The notes under the pieces: model-generated
What the model was told of the DNA's origin: nothing
Database searches by the model: none
The model's input: only the letters and a program-made list of their open reading frames with translations
Part shown: positions 33,700 to 42,186 of the stretch, piece by piece
Position numbering within the stretch: the first letter of the stretch is position 1
Layout: each line of letters opens with the position of its first letter
From: Microbispora corallina
GTDB lineage: Bacteria > Actinomycetota > Actinomycetes > Streptosporangiales > Streptosporangiaceae
Direction of reading: 5' to 3'
DNA: 64,000 bases
Assembly (NCBI RefSeq): GCF_016863035.1
Contig: NZ_BOOC01000006.1
Span: 1 to 64,000 of the forward strand
Program-made: the position numbers and the translations under genes

Positions 33700-34965
33700 G
33701 TGACGAATCCATGGCTTGCGCTTGAGTCCGGAGCGGACGCGGCGAAGCGGACGAGCGAGGTGCGCCGCGCCCATGAGAGGTTCCTGTCGGCCGGGGTCGT
33801 GCCGGGGTCGGTCCGCCCGGTGGTGGCCGACTCGTGGCGGCGGTCGGCGCGGTCCGTCGACCCGGTGACGCTCCCGCCGCTGGAGCTGGCGGACGACGAG
33901 CTGGAGGAGTACCGGCGGGCCCATCCGCTCGCCGAGGTGCTGCCGCTGTTCCGCGAGCTGCTCGGGTCGATCGCCGACGACGGCCACCACCTGCTCGCGG
34001 TCTGCGACGCCGACGGCCAGCTGCTGTGGGTGGAGGGCCACCGGGGCGTACGGCTCCAGGCCGAGCGGATGAACTTCGTGGCCGGGGCACGGTGGGACGA
34101 GTCCCACGCCGGCACCAACGCCCCAGGGGTGGCGATCGCGGTCGACCACCCCGTCCAGATCTTCGCCACCGAGCACTTCAGCGTGCCGGTGCAGCCGTGG
34201 ACGTGCGCGGCCGCCCCGATCCACGACCCCCACACCGGGCTGCTGCTTGGCGCGGTCGACGTCACCGGAGGCGACCACCTCGCGAGCCCCTACAGCCTGG
34301 GGCTCGTCCAGGCCGCGGCCCGGGCGGCCGAGGCCCACCTGGCCACGCTCCCGGCCCGCGCGTCCGCGTCCGCGCCCGCGACGCTCACGGCGCTCGGCCG
34401 CGACGACGTCCTGCTCTCCATGGGCCCGCGCCGCATCCGGCTCGGCCGCCGGCACAGCGAGATCGTCGTCCTGCTCGCGTGCCACCCCGAGGGGCTCACC
34501 AGCGACCAGCTCATCACCGAGCTGTACGGCGACCGCATGCTCAACCCGGTGACGTTGCGAGCGGAGCTGTCCCGGCTGCGCCACCGCCTCGGCCCGCTGC
34601 TCGACTCCCGGCCGTACCGGCTGCGGGTGCCGGTCCGCGCCGACTTCCAGGTGCTCGCCGGCCACCTCGCCACCGGCGCGGCGGAGGCGGCGCTGCGCGC
34701 CTACCGGGGGCCGCTGCTGCCCACCTCGGACGCGCCCGGCATCGTGTGGGAGCGGCGGCTCCTCGACGACGGGCTGCGCGACCTGCTCGTCACGGGCCGC
34801 GACCCGGCGGCGCTGGAGCGATGGGTGCGCACGCCCTGGGGGCGCGACGACCTGTTCGCCTGGCAGGCCCTGCTGGCCGCGCTGCCGCCGGGCAGCCCGA
34901 GCCGCGCCCGTGTCGCCTGCCGCGTCCGCGACCTCGACGCCGAGTACGGCCTCCCGGACGCCTGA
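33700..34965 (+). CDS. GAF-domain transcriptional regulator with C-terminal winged helix
   Basis: 421 residues from a GTG at 33700 (MTNPWLALESG-type start, as in homologues); in-frame starts at 33661 and 33667 are possible. The N-terminal part (about 15-75) resembles AcoR (VRRAHERFL then VVADSWRRSA), followed by a GAF sensory domain (about 75-225). The end (about 240-330) is a winged helix with RIRLGRRHSEIVVLLACHPEGL cut at GRRHSEIVVLLA. There is no sigma-54 AAA+ domain, unlike AcoR. In actinobacteria this family often sits beside an aldehyde dehydrogenase and DUF779; both occur here, 2.7 kb downstream, so it is their likely regulator. Confidence 0.82.
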   Translation: MTNPWLALESGADAAKRTSEVRRAHERFLSAGVVPGSVRPVVADSWRRSARSVDPVTLPPLELADDELEEYRRAHPLAEVLPLFRELLGSIADDGHHLLAVCDADGQLLWVEGHRGVRLQAERMNFVAGARWDESHAGTNAPGVAIAVDHPVQIFATEHFSVPVQPWTCAAAPIHDPHTGLLLGAVDVTGGDHLASPYSLGLVQAAARAAEAHLATLPARASASAPATLTALGRDDVLLSMGPRRIRLGRRHSEIVVLLACHPEGLTSDQLITELYGDRMLNPVTLRAELSRLRHRLGPLLDSRPYRLRVPVRADFQVLAGHLATGAAEAALRAYRGPLLPTSDAPGIVWERRLLDDGLRDLLVTGRDPAALERWVRTPWGRDDLFAWQALLAALPPGSPSRARVACRVRDLDAEYGLPDA

Positions 34966-34969
34966 GGCG

Positions 34970-36115
34970 CTACCGCCCGAGGGACGACGCCAGCCAGCGG
35001 CGGACGACCGCGGCGGCGAGCGGCAGCGGGACCGTCCCCGCACCGAGGCCGACGTCGACGAGGAGGTCGAACACGTCGCCCCGCCGGGCCGCCGTGGCGA
35101 TGGCCGCGTCGATGAAGCCGGGCGACCGGGAGGCGCGGGCCAGCACGTCGGTGGTGATCAGGTGCCGCCCGAGGGCGCGGCGCAGCGACCGCCGGTACGC
35201 GGGCACCGGGTCGGCCGCGGACAGCAGGGCCGCCTCCGCCGCCAGGCGGCCCGTGAGGAGGGCGTAGTAGATGCCCTCGCCGGTCAGCGGGTTGATGAAG
35301 TTTCCCGCGTCCCCGGCGAGCAGCACCCGCCCCCTCCCCGGACCCGGCCGGGCGGTGGACAGCGGGAGGTGGTGGGCCCTCAGGTCGCGCGCCGTCAGGT
35401 GGGGCAGCAGCCGTTCGAGCCGGCCGTGCAGGACGGCGCGGCCCGGCAGCCCGGTGGCCCGCAGCTGGGGCAGCAGCATGCCGAACCCGACGTTGGCCGT
35501 GCCGTCCCCGACGGGGAACGACCACGCGTACGCCGGCCAGCCGTCCCGCTGCATCGCGATGAGCTGGACGTCGTCGTCGGCCGGGACGTCGGCGTAGCCG
35601 CGGACGGCGATGGCGGTGTGCGCGGCGGGGGAGGCCGGGACGCCGATGAGCCGCCGCACGGTCGAGTTGGCGCCGTCGGCCGCGACGACGGTCCGCCCCG
35701 CGGCCGTTCCGTCCACGACCACGTGCCCGTCGCGCTCCTCCAGCGCCCGCACGCGGTGGCGGCGGACCTCGACGCCTCTCTCCCGGGCCGCCTCCACCAG
35801 GCGGGCGTCGAAGACGGCGCGGGGCACGACGTGGTTGGGCCGGGCCACCGTCGCCAGGACCCGCTCCCCGCCGGGGGACACCACCGACAGGCGGCGCGTC
35901 GGACGGTAGTCGTCGATCAGGCCGGGGAGCCCGAGCGTCGCGAGCTCGACGCGGGCGTGCGCGGCGATGCCGTCGCCGCAGGCCTTGTCCCGGGGGAAGT
36001 CCTCCCGGTCGAGCAGCAGCACCCGCGCCTCGGGCCGGAGCTGCCGGGCCCGCAGGGCCGCCGCCGCGCCCGCGGGCCCGGCGCCGACGATCACCAGGTC
36101 CCAGATGTCGTCCAC
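34970..36115 (-). CDS. Geranylgeranyl reductase-like FAD oxidoreductase
   Basis: 381 residues. FAD-binding Rossmann start DLVIVGAGPAGAAAA; geranylgeranyl-reductase family landmarks include the CGDG motif in DKACGDGI near 45, ADGANSTVRR near 150 and LLAGDAGNFINPLTGEGI near 275. Known: the family saturates polyprenyl chains (menaquinone tails, archaeal lipids, chlorophyll side chains) or acts as a halogenase-like oxidoreductase. Inferred: a menaquinone or isoprenoid side-chain reductase. Convergent with the GAF regulator, 4 bp apart; no terminator is visible between them. Confidence 0.88.
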   Translation of the reverse strand: MDDIWDLVIVGAGPAGAAAALRARQLRPEARVLLLDREDFPRDKACGDGIAAHARVELATLGLPGLIDDYRPTRRLSVVSPGGERVLATVARPNHVVPRAVFDARLVEAARERGVEVRRHRVRALEERDGHVVVDGTAAGRTVVAADGANSTVRRLIGVPASPAAHTAIAVRGYADVPADDDVQLIAMQRDGWPAYAWSFPVGDGTANVGFGMLLPQLRATGLPGRAVLHGRLERLLPHLTARDLRAHHLPLSTARPGPGRGRVLLAGDAGNFINPLTGEGIYYALLTGRLAAEAALLSAADPVPAYRRSLRRALGRHLITTDVLARASRSPGFIDAAIATAARRGDVFDLLVDVGLGAGTVPLPLAAAVVRRWLASSLGR

Positions 36116-36160
36116 GTGATCAGGGTGCCACGCCGGAACCCGCCCAAACCGCTCGGTTCC

Positions 36161-37420
36161 TCAGAGGCCGTACGTGGGGAACAGGTCGCCGGTCGGCCAG
36201 GAGGTGACGGCGTCGGCGGCCTTGTGGAGGAGGCCGTCGATGTCGGAGTACGACAGCCCGGAGGGGTCGTCGCGCTGGTCGAACAGCACCACCCAGCTCA
36301 GCCCGTCGAACCGGCGGACCATGAGCGTCGAGGTGCCGGGCAGCGAGCCGTCATGCCAGGTGTTGCGGCCGCCGCCGGAGACCGGCCGGACCATCCAGCC
36401 GAGGCCGTAGTACCAGCCGTCGGCGTTCACCCCGGTCGCCGGTCTGGCGAACGCCTTGGAGATCGACGCCGAGGTCAGCACCCCGGCGGCGTCGTAGATC
36501 CGGGTGAACTTCGCCAGGTCGACGGCGGAGGAGAGCCAGCCGCCGTGGGCGGCCATGTTCTCGATGTCGAACCCGCCGTACGGCGAGGGGACGACCGTCC
36601 CCGAGCCGTCGAGCACGGTGGTGCCGGTGTACTGCGAGAGGTACGGCGCCTCGCCGGTCCGCCGCAGGCTCTTCGCCGACCGCGCGAGGACCATCCGCTT
36701 GATCTTCATCGGCGACAGCACGGTGCGCTGGACGTAGTCGGCGTACGTCAGCCCGGTGACCTTCTCGATGATCCGCCCGAGCAGCAGGTAGCCGTAGTTG
36801 GAGTAGGCGTACCTCGTGCCGGGGGCCGCGTCCAGCCGCCGCTTCGAGGCGTACTGGACGATCTGGGGCTGGGTCACCGGCAGCGGCACCCCGAGGGCCG
36901 CGGCGACCGCCCGGTCGGCGAACATCGGGTCGGGCGAGACCGCGCGATCCCAGCCGCCGAGGTGCTGCAGCAGGTGGAGCACGGTCACCGAGCCCAGCCG
37001 CGAGTCGGCCGCCGTGGCGAGCCCGAGCAGCGGCGCGACCTTGGCCGACAGGCTGAGCCTGCCGCTCTGGACGAGCGTGAGCACGGCCGTCGCGGTGACC
37101 GGCTTGCTCAGGCTGGCGATCCGGAACAGCGAGGTCGGGCCGGCCTGGAACGACGTGTCGGCCGTCCAGTTGTACCCCCGGGCCAGCACGAGCCTTCCCT
37201 TGCGCACGACGGCCAGCGACGCGTGCGGCACGTTCCTGGCCTGCATGAACGTCTTCAGCGTGGTGTCGAACGACTTCAGGCCGGTCGCGCTCCGCCCGGT
37301 CACGGTCCAGGCGCGCGCGGCCGCGGCGGCGGGCAGTGCGGCCGCCGGACGGGCGGGCAGGGCGGCGGCTCCGGCCGCGGCTCCCGCCAGCAGCCTCAGG
37401 GCGTCTCTCCGGGTCGGCAC
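36161..37420 (-). CDS. Tat-exported serine hydrolase (class C beta-lactamase/DD-peptidase fold)
   Basis: 419 residues from a GTG at 37420, chosen because it starts just before a Tat signal: TRRDALRLLAGAAAGAAALP with twin Arg and an AxA region (about 25-35). Active-site motifs of the beta-lactamase/esterase fold: SLSK (Ser-x-x-Lys), YSNYG (Tyr-x-Asn) and a late WHDGSLPG in the KTG/HxG position. The fold serves D-aminopeptidases, esterases and class C beta-lactamases; activity cannot be chosen from sequence. Predicted secreted. A longer frame extends upstream without coding character. Confidence 0.88.
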   Translation of the reverse strand: MPTRRDALRLLAGAAAGAAALPARPAAALPAAAAARAWTVTGRSATGLKSFDTTLKTFMQARNVPHASLAVVRKGRLVLARGYNWTADTSFQAGPTSLFRIASLSKPVTATAVLTLVQSGRLSLSAKVAPLLGLATAADSRLGSVTVLHLLQHLGGWDRAVSPDPMFADRAVAAALGVPLPVTQPQIVQYASKRRLDAAPGTRYAYSNYGYLLLGRIIEKVTGLTYADYVQRTVLSPMKIKRMVLARSAKSLRRTGEAPYLSQYTGTTVLDGSGTVVPSPYGGFDIENMAAHGGWLSSAVDLAKFTRIYDAAGVLTSASISKAFARPATGVNADGWYYGLGWMVRPVSGGGRNTWHDGSLPGTSTLMVRRFDGLSWVVLFDQRDDPSGLSYSDIDGLLHKAADAVTSWPTGDLFPTYGL

Positions 37421-37576
37421 GGTTGATCCCCCGATCGTCGCAACGGAACAGGGAACGGATCTTACGGTAAAGATCGTCTCTTCGTCGGCGTGCCGGTCAG
37501 CGCGGGCCGGGGCGCCCCCGGTAGGAGAGCGGCGCCGCGAGACCGGCGGTGACGGCGGCGGCCGCGAGACACGGCG

Positions 37577-37603
37577 GCAACGTACCGGCAACATGCGCGC
37601 AAC
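37577..37603 (+). promoter_or_regulatory. Three helically phased GCAAC repeats upstream of aldehyde dehydrogenase
   Basis: GCAAC occurs at 37577, 37588 and 37599, exactly 11 bp apart, ending 45 bp upstream of the aldehyde dehydrogenase start. Same-face spacing fits a protein binding tandemly, perhaps the GAF regulator encoded at 33700. Confidence 0.5.
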
Positions 37604-37647
37604 TAGCGTCCGTGGCGTCACGTGGAAACCCCCTGAGAGGTCGCCTC

Positions 37648-39171
37648 ATGGCCCGTTACGCAGTCCCGGGACAGCCCGACGCCGTCATGGCCTACCAGCC
37701 CCGTTACGACCACTGGATCGGCGGCGAGTACGTCCCGCCCGAGAAGGGGCAGTACTTCGAGAACCCGTCACCCGTCAACGGCCAGACCTTCACCGAGGTC
37801 GCCCGCGGCACGGCCGGTGACGTCGAGCGCGCCCTGGACGCGGCGCACGGCGCGGCCCCCGCCTGGGGCCGGACCCCGGCCGCCGAGCGGGCCGGCGTCC
37901 TCAACCGCATCGCGGACCGGATGGAGGAGCACGCCGAACAGCTCGCCGTGGCCGAGACCTGGGAGAACGGCAAGCCCATCCGGGAGACGCTGGCCGCCGA
38001 CATCCCGCTCGCCATCGACCACTTCCGCTACTTCGCCGGCGCCATCCGCGCCCAGGAGGGCGGTCTCGCCGAGATCGACGAGCACACCGTCGCCTACCAC
38101 TTCCACGAGCCGCTGGGCGTCGTGGCGCAGATCATCCCGTGGAACTTCCCCATCCTCATGGCCACGTGGAAGCTCGCGCCCGCCCTCGCCGCCGGCAACG
38201 CGGTCGTGCTGAAGCCGGCCGAGCAGACCCCGGCGTCCGTCCACTACTGGATGAGCCTGATCGCCGACCTGCTGCCGCCCGGCGTCGTGAACATCGTGAA
38301 CGGCTTCGGGGTCGAGGCCGGCAAGCCGCTGGCGTCCAGCGCCCGGGTGGCGAAGGTCGCGTTCACGGGCGAGACCACGACCGGGCGGCTGATCATGCAG
38401 TACGCCAGCGAGAACATCAAGCCCGTCACCCTGGAGCTGGGCGGCAAGAGCCCGAACATCTTCTTCGACGACGTGTCGCGCGCCGACGACGCCTTCTACG
38501 ACAAGGCGCTGGAGGGCTTCACGATGTTCGCGCTGAACCAGGGCGAGGTGTGCACCTGCCCCTCGCGGGCGCTCATCCAGCAGGGCCACTACCAGCGGTT
38601 CCTCGACGCCGCCGTCGCCCGTACGGAGAAGGTCGTGCAGGGCCACCCGCTGGACACCACCACCATGGTCGGCGCCCAGGCGTCGAACGACCAGCTCGAG
38701 AAGATCCTGTCGTACCTGGACATCGGGCGGCAGGAGGGCGCCAAGGTGCTCATCGGCGGGGAGCGGGCCGACCTCGGCGGCGAGCTCGCCGGCGGCTACT
38801 ACGTCCAGCCGACGATCTTCGAGGGCGCCAACCACATGCGGGTGTTCCAGGAGGAGATCTTCGGCCCGGTCGTGTCGGTCACGTCGTTCACCGACTTCGA
38901 CGACGCCATCAAGATCGCCAACGACACCCTGTACGGCCTGGGGGCCGGGGTGTGGACCCGCGACATGAACACCGCCTACCGGGCCGGCCGGGCCATCCAG
39001 GCGGGCCGGGTGTGGACCAACTGCTACCACGCGTATCCCGCGCACGCGGCCTTCGGCGGCTACAAGCAGTCGGGCATCGGCAGGGAGACCCACAAGATGA
39101 TGCTGGAGCACTACCAGCAGACGAAGAACCTGCTGGTCAGCTACTCGCCCGACAAGGTCGGATTCTTCTAG
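37648..39171 (+). CDS. aldehyde dehydrogenase (NAD+-dependent, ExaC/AldA-like)
   Basis: 507 residues, ATG after GAGAGG. Full-length [21 protein letters not shown] (cofactor region near 165), KPAEQTP, catalytic Glu in [11 protein letters not shown] near 265, catalytic Cys in [13 protein letters not shown] near 303, and C-terminal [13 protein letters not shown]. The GEVCTCPSR form is that of acetaldehyde/alcohol-induced ExaC and AldA enzymes. It converts aldehydes, probably acetaldehyde or other short-chain ones, to acids with NAD+. The DUF779 gene follows after 4 bp, a conserved pair. GCAAC repeats upstream suggest specific control. Confidence 0.93.
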   Translation: MARYAVPGQPDAVMAYQPRYDHWIGGEYVPPEKGQYFENPSPVNGQTFTEVARGTAGDVERALDAAHGAAPAWGRTPAAERAGVLNRIADRMEEHAEQLAVAETWENGKPIRETLAADIPLAIDHFRYFAGAIRAQEGGLAEIDEHTVAYHFHEPLGVVAQIIPWNFPILMATWKLAPALAAGNAVVLKPAEQTPASVHYWMSLIADLLPPGVVNIVNGFGVEAGKPLASSARVAKVAFTGETTTGRLIMQYASENIKPVTLELGGKSPNIFFDDVSRADDAFYDKALEGFTMFALNQGEVCTCPSRALIQQGHYQRFLDAAVARTEKVVQGHPLDTTTMVGAQASNDQLEKILSYLDIGRQEGAKVLIGGERADLGGELAGGYYVQPTIFEGANHMRVFQEEIFGPVVSVTSFTDFDDAIKIANDTLYGLGAGVWTRDMNTAYRAGRAIQAGRVWTNCYHAYPAHAAFGGYKQSGIGRETHKMMLEHYQQTKNLLVSYSPDKVGFF

Positions 39172-39175
39172 GCCG

Positions 39176-39556
39176 ATGGGCGAGATCTCCCGCGTCGACC
39201 TGACCCCCGCGGCCGCCGACCTCATCCGGCGGCTGCGGGAGGCCCACGGCCCGCTGATGTTCCACCAGTCGGGCGGCTGCTGCGACGGCAGCGCGCCCAT
39301 GTGCTATCTGGAGGGGGAGTTCCGTACCGGCTCCTCCGACGTGCTGCTCGCCTCGCTGTCGGTCGAGGGCGTCGACGAGCCGGTGACGTTCTGGATGTCG
39401 ACCAGCCAGTTCGAGCGCTGGCGGCACACCCACCTGACCGTGGACGTGGTCCCGGGGCGGGGCAGCGGCTTCTCCCTGGAGGCCCCGGAGGGGGTGCGGT
39501 TCCTGATCCGCTCCCGCCTGCTCACCGAGGACGAGCGCGCCGTCCTCGACGCCTGA
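39176..39556 (+). CDS. DUF779 family protein
   Basis: 126 residues, starting 4 bp after the aldehyde dehydrogenase stop. The family signature MFHQSGGCCDGSAPMC is intact, with a Cys pair and a third Cys that could bind metal or form a disulphide. DUF779 genes accompany ALDH genes in many bacteria; their role is unknown, perhaps protective or maturational for the dehydrogenase. A strong hairpin follows, closing the operon. Confidence 0.9.
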   Translation: MGEISRVDLTPAAADLIRRLREAHGPLMFHQSGGCCDGSAPMCYLEGEFRTGSSDVLLASLSVEGVDEPVTFWMSTSQFERWRHTHLTVDVVPGRGSGFSLEAPEGVRFLIRSRLLTEDERAVLDA

Positions 39557-39562
39557 CCGGCG

Positions 39563-39597
39563 TGCCCGCCGCCCGGTCGCCGGCCGGGCGGCGGGCA
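39563..39597 (+). terminator. Hairpin terminator after the ALDH-DUF779 operon
   Basis: Perfect 14-bp stem, left arm TGCCCGCCGCCCGG (39563-39576) and right arm 39584-39597, with a 7-base loop, beginning 6 bp after the DUF779 stop. No T-tract. Confidence 0.72.
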
Positions 39598-39759
39598 TGA
39601 CGCCTCGGATCCGGCCGTACGTGTGCGTCCTCAGGGCGCAGCCCCGGCTTCGGTGCGCGCCCGGCGAGGACGGAGGATGGAGACCACCGCACAGCGGCCG
39701 ACCGCGACGAGAGGGCCGCGTGACGAGGGCGGGGTGCGACGAGTGGGGAGGCAGACGTC

Positions 39760-40434
39760 GTGACGACGGCGATGTACGACGAGTGGCGGACGACGGCGGC
39801 CGAGCCGCGGTTCAGCGAGTGGCTGCGCCTGTCGAGCGAGCCCGACTGGACCGAGGTCGTCACCCACCCCTTCGCGTCCGCGATCGTGCGCGGCGACGCC
39901 GACATGTACCGCTACCTGGTGCAGGACTTCCAGTTCGTGGACGCGTTCACGGCCCTGCTGGGGGCGGCGGTCGCCGCCGCCAACTCCTTCGGCTCACGCG
40001 TCGCCGTCGGCCGGTTCCTCGGGATGACCGTTGCCGATACCGAGGCCGGGTACTTCGCCCGGGCGCTGGCCGCGCTCGGGGGCGAGCCCGACCCGGTCCC
40101 GCCGGAGCCGGTGACGGAGGAGTTCCGGTCGCTGATGGACGAGGTGCGCCGCGGCCAGGAGTACCCGCTCATCGTCGCCGTCCTGTGCGTGGCCGAGTGG
40201 AGCTACCTCGGCTGGGCATCGCGGGTGCGGGAGCCGCTTCCGGACGACTTCGTCTACCGGGAGTGGATCGACCTGCACAGCGGGCCGGAGTTCGAGGGGT
40301 GGGTCGGGTTCCTCCGCCGTGAGCTGGACCGCCTCGGACCCGGGCTCGACGAGGCCGGCCAGGGCCGCGTCCTCGACGTCTTCCGCCGCGCGACCCGCTT
40401 GGAACGCCGCTTCTTCGACATGGCCGCCGCCTGA
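39760..40434 (+). CDS. TenA family protein (thiaminase II/aminopyrimidine aminohydrolase-like)
   Basis: 224 residues from a GTG with GGGGAGG upstream. All-helical TenA fold: THPFASAIVRGDADMYRYLVQDFQF (split landmark at HPF and YLVQDF), an active-site Cys region VLCVAEWSYLGWA near 145, and the closing HSGPEFEGWV with the late Glu. Known: TenA hydrolyses aminopyrimidine breakdown products of thiamine for salvage. No other thiamine gene and no TPP riboswitch are visible nearby, so a TenA-like protein of other specificity is also possible. A hairpin follows. Confidence 0.85.
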   Translation: MTTAMYDEWRTTAAEPRFSEWLRLSSEPDWTEVVTHPFASAIVRGDADMYRYLVQDFQFVDAFTALLGAAVAAANSFGSRVAVGRFLGMTVADTEAGYFARALAALGGEPDPVPPEPVTEEFRSLMDEVRRGQEYPLIVAVLCVAEWSYLGWASRVREPLPDDFVYREWIDLHSGPEFEGWVGFLRRELDRLGPGLDEAGQGRVLDVFRRATRLERRFFDMAAA

Positions 40435-40450
40435 CGGCTGTTCGCCCACA

Positions 40451-40480
40451 CCCTCGCCGGCGGTCCCGCTTCGGCGAGGG
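40451..40480. terminator. Bidirectional hairpin between tenA-like and SRPBCC genes
   Basis: CCCTCGCCG (40451-40459) pairs with CGGCGAGGG (40472-40480) around a 12-base loop, in the 53-bp gap between two convergent genes. Confidence 0.6.
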
Positions 40481-40487
40481 GCGACGG

Positions 40488-40925
40488 TCAGGGGCGGGAC
40501 AGAGCCGCGAGACGGCGCAGGGAGATCGTGAGGAACGCCCTATTGAGCGGCGCGGCCACCCGCCACCCGAGTCGTCCGGCGAGCCCGAAGGGGACGTCGA
40601 GGTCCTCCTCCCAGACGATCCTGCTGCCGCCCCCGGCGCGCGCCAGGACGCTGAAACGGCCGGTGCCCCGGATCAGCCTTCCGGTGTGCCGGACCTCGAC
40701 CAGGCGGGGAGGGTCCCACTCGGTGATCTCCATCGTGTCGAGGAACCGGAGCGGGCCGGCTCCGGTGGAGGCCGCCAGACGGCTGCCGGCGCTCCGGCCG
40801 TCGCCGCCGACCACCCAGGCCCGCGTCAGGATCATCCACTCGCGGTGCCGCGGCCAGTCGGTCAGCAGGGCGAAGACCCGATCCGGGCTCGCGGGCGCGT
40901 CCACCGCGACCGAGAGACGACTCAT
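40488..40925 (-). CDS. SRPBCC (START/polyketide-cyclase-like) family protein
   Basis: 145 residues from the ATG at 40925 (MSRLSVAVDAPASPDRVF); a GTG at 40946 in the same frame is an alternative. Typical SRPBCC helix-grip layout: an initial beta strand, DAPASPDRVFALLTDWPRHREW, then beta strands ending in VWEEDLDVPFGLAGRL and a long C-terminal helix. It binds a hydrophobic ligand, and the function is unknown. Convergent with the tenA-like gene and downstream of no obvious operon. Confidence 0.82.
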   Translation of the reverse strand: MSRLSVAVDAPASPDRVFALLTDWPRHREWMILTRAWVVGGDGRSAGSRLAASTGAGPLRFLDTMEITEWDPPRLVEVRHTGRLIRGTGRFSVLARAGGGSRIVWEEDLDVPFGLAGRLGWRVAAPLNRAFLTISLRRLAALSRP

Positions 40926-41012
40926 GCCCTCCAATACGTGCGACACGCCCTCAGCGGACGCTCACCGAGGCGCGGCGGGGCCAGCGGGCGGGGCGGGATG
41001 TAGGGCGCGGGG

Positions 41013-42089
41013 TCAGACGAAGCGGATGCTGCGGGCGCTCGCGGCGGGTGCGGCGAAGCCGAGCAGGGACTCGCCCTCCTCTGCCAGCGCGTCGCGGGCG
41101 GTCGCGGGCAGGCGGTCGAAGGGCTCGATCTCCAGCACGGCCGCGTCCTTCCCCAGGTCGACGCGCCACATGCCCGCCACGAAGCCGTCCACCAGGATCG
41201 TCGGGCTGACGATGCCGTTCACGGAGAAGACCCGCTTCTTGTGGTCGTCGCGCATGATCCGGCTGCGGTCGGCGTGGGAGAGCAGCACGTTGTCGAAGTC
41301 GGGCAGGAAGCGCGCCGGCGCCTCGACGTCCGGATCGGGGAGCGGCCGCCCGGGCACGTCGAACAGCTCCACCCCCTGCTCGTCCCGGTAGGAGACCAGG
41401 TCGGGCAGCCGCTTGATCACGGCCCGCAGGCCGGTCAGCCCCGACCACACCTGCACGTCCTTGACCGACGCGGGACCGAAGGCCGCCAGGTAGCGCAGCA
41501 CCATGGCGTCGACCGCGGAACCGTCGCCCATGGGCCGGCCGAGCCACGACTCGGCGGGCGTGTGCCGCGCCTGGCCACCCGCCCCCCAGACGCCTCGGGG
41601 CGGCACCTGGACGAGCGGCACGAGCCCGCGGGCGGCCTGCGGCAGCCCTCCGGCGCCCGGCCAGCGCTCGCCCAGCAGGTCGCCGATCTCCTGGAAGGTG
41701 AGCGGCCGCTCCTCCGTCAGGGCGCGGGTGACCTCGACCAGCGTCTCCAGATCGACCCCCGCCAGGCTCTTGCCGTACGACGTGCGGATCCACCGCTCGA
41801 GCACCGGCTGCACGACCGGGCGCAGATCGAGGCAGTCGCGGGCGCTGACCAGGTGGATAGTGCCGCGCATCAGGGCCACCCGGACGGCCTCGCGCTCCAC
41901 CAGCAGCCGGCCCAGATCGGCGTGGGCGAAGGCCGTCAGCCTCGTCCACAGCCCGACGTACGGCGACAGCGGTGCCTGGGACTGCATGCCGACCAGGTGC
42001 TCGACTGCCTCGAGAGCCGTCATCGGGTGTCGGCGCAGCAGCAGCTGACGGTCGAGCAGCGCCCGGTTGAGCGCCCGGCGGGTGAGCAT
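41013..42089 (-). CDS. AlkZ-like winged-helix DNA-binding protein (HTH_42 family)
   Basis: 358 residues. N-terminal RALNRALLDRQLLLRR and EHLVGMQSQAPLSPYVGLWTR contain the QSQ motif of the AlkZ/YcaQ family. Known: AlkZ is a DNA glycosylase that unhooks interstrand crosslinks and protects azinomycin producers; other members have unknown roles. Later conserved pieces are FLPDFDNVLLSHADR and VDGFVAGMW. Possibly a DNA-repair glycosylase; not certain, because family members differ in catalytic residues. Divergent from the XRE gene at 42187. Confidence 0.85.
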   Translation of the reverse strand: MLTRRALNRALLDRQLLLRRHPMTALEAVEHLVGMQSQAPLSPYVGLWTRLTAFAHADLGRLLVEREAVRVALMRGTIHLVSARDCLDLRPVVQPVLERWIRTSYGKSLAGVDLETLVEVTRALTEERPLTFQEIGDLLGERWPGAGGLPQAARGLVPLVQVPPRGVWGAGGQARHTPAESWLGRPMGDGSAVDAMVLRYLAAFGPASVKDVQVWSGLTGLRAVIKRLPDLVSYRDEQGVELFDVPGRPLPDPDVEAPARFLPDFDNVLLSHADRSRIMRDDHKKRVFSVNGIVSPTILVDGFVAGMWRVDLGKDAAVLEIEPFDRLPATARDALAEEGESLLGFAAPAASARSIRFV

Positions 42090-42186
42090 GCCGTCAACTT
42101 ACTGACCCGCACCGACATTTACGCGGTCCCCGTGGACCTCGCTCCCACCGGAGGCGGACGATGAGAAGGGGGAACGGGGGCACGTC

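Noticed and set aside
39598..39759. Possible TPP riboswitch before the tenA-like gene
   Set aside because: The conserved CUGAGA and related TPP-aptamer segments are absent; I only see the preceding terminator hairpin and ordinary sequence.
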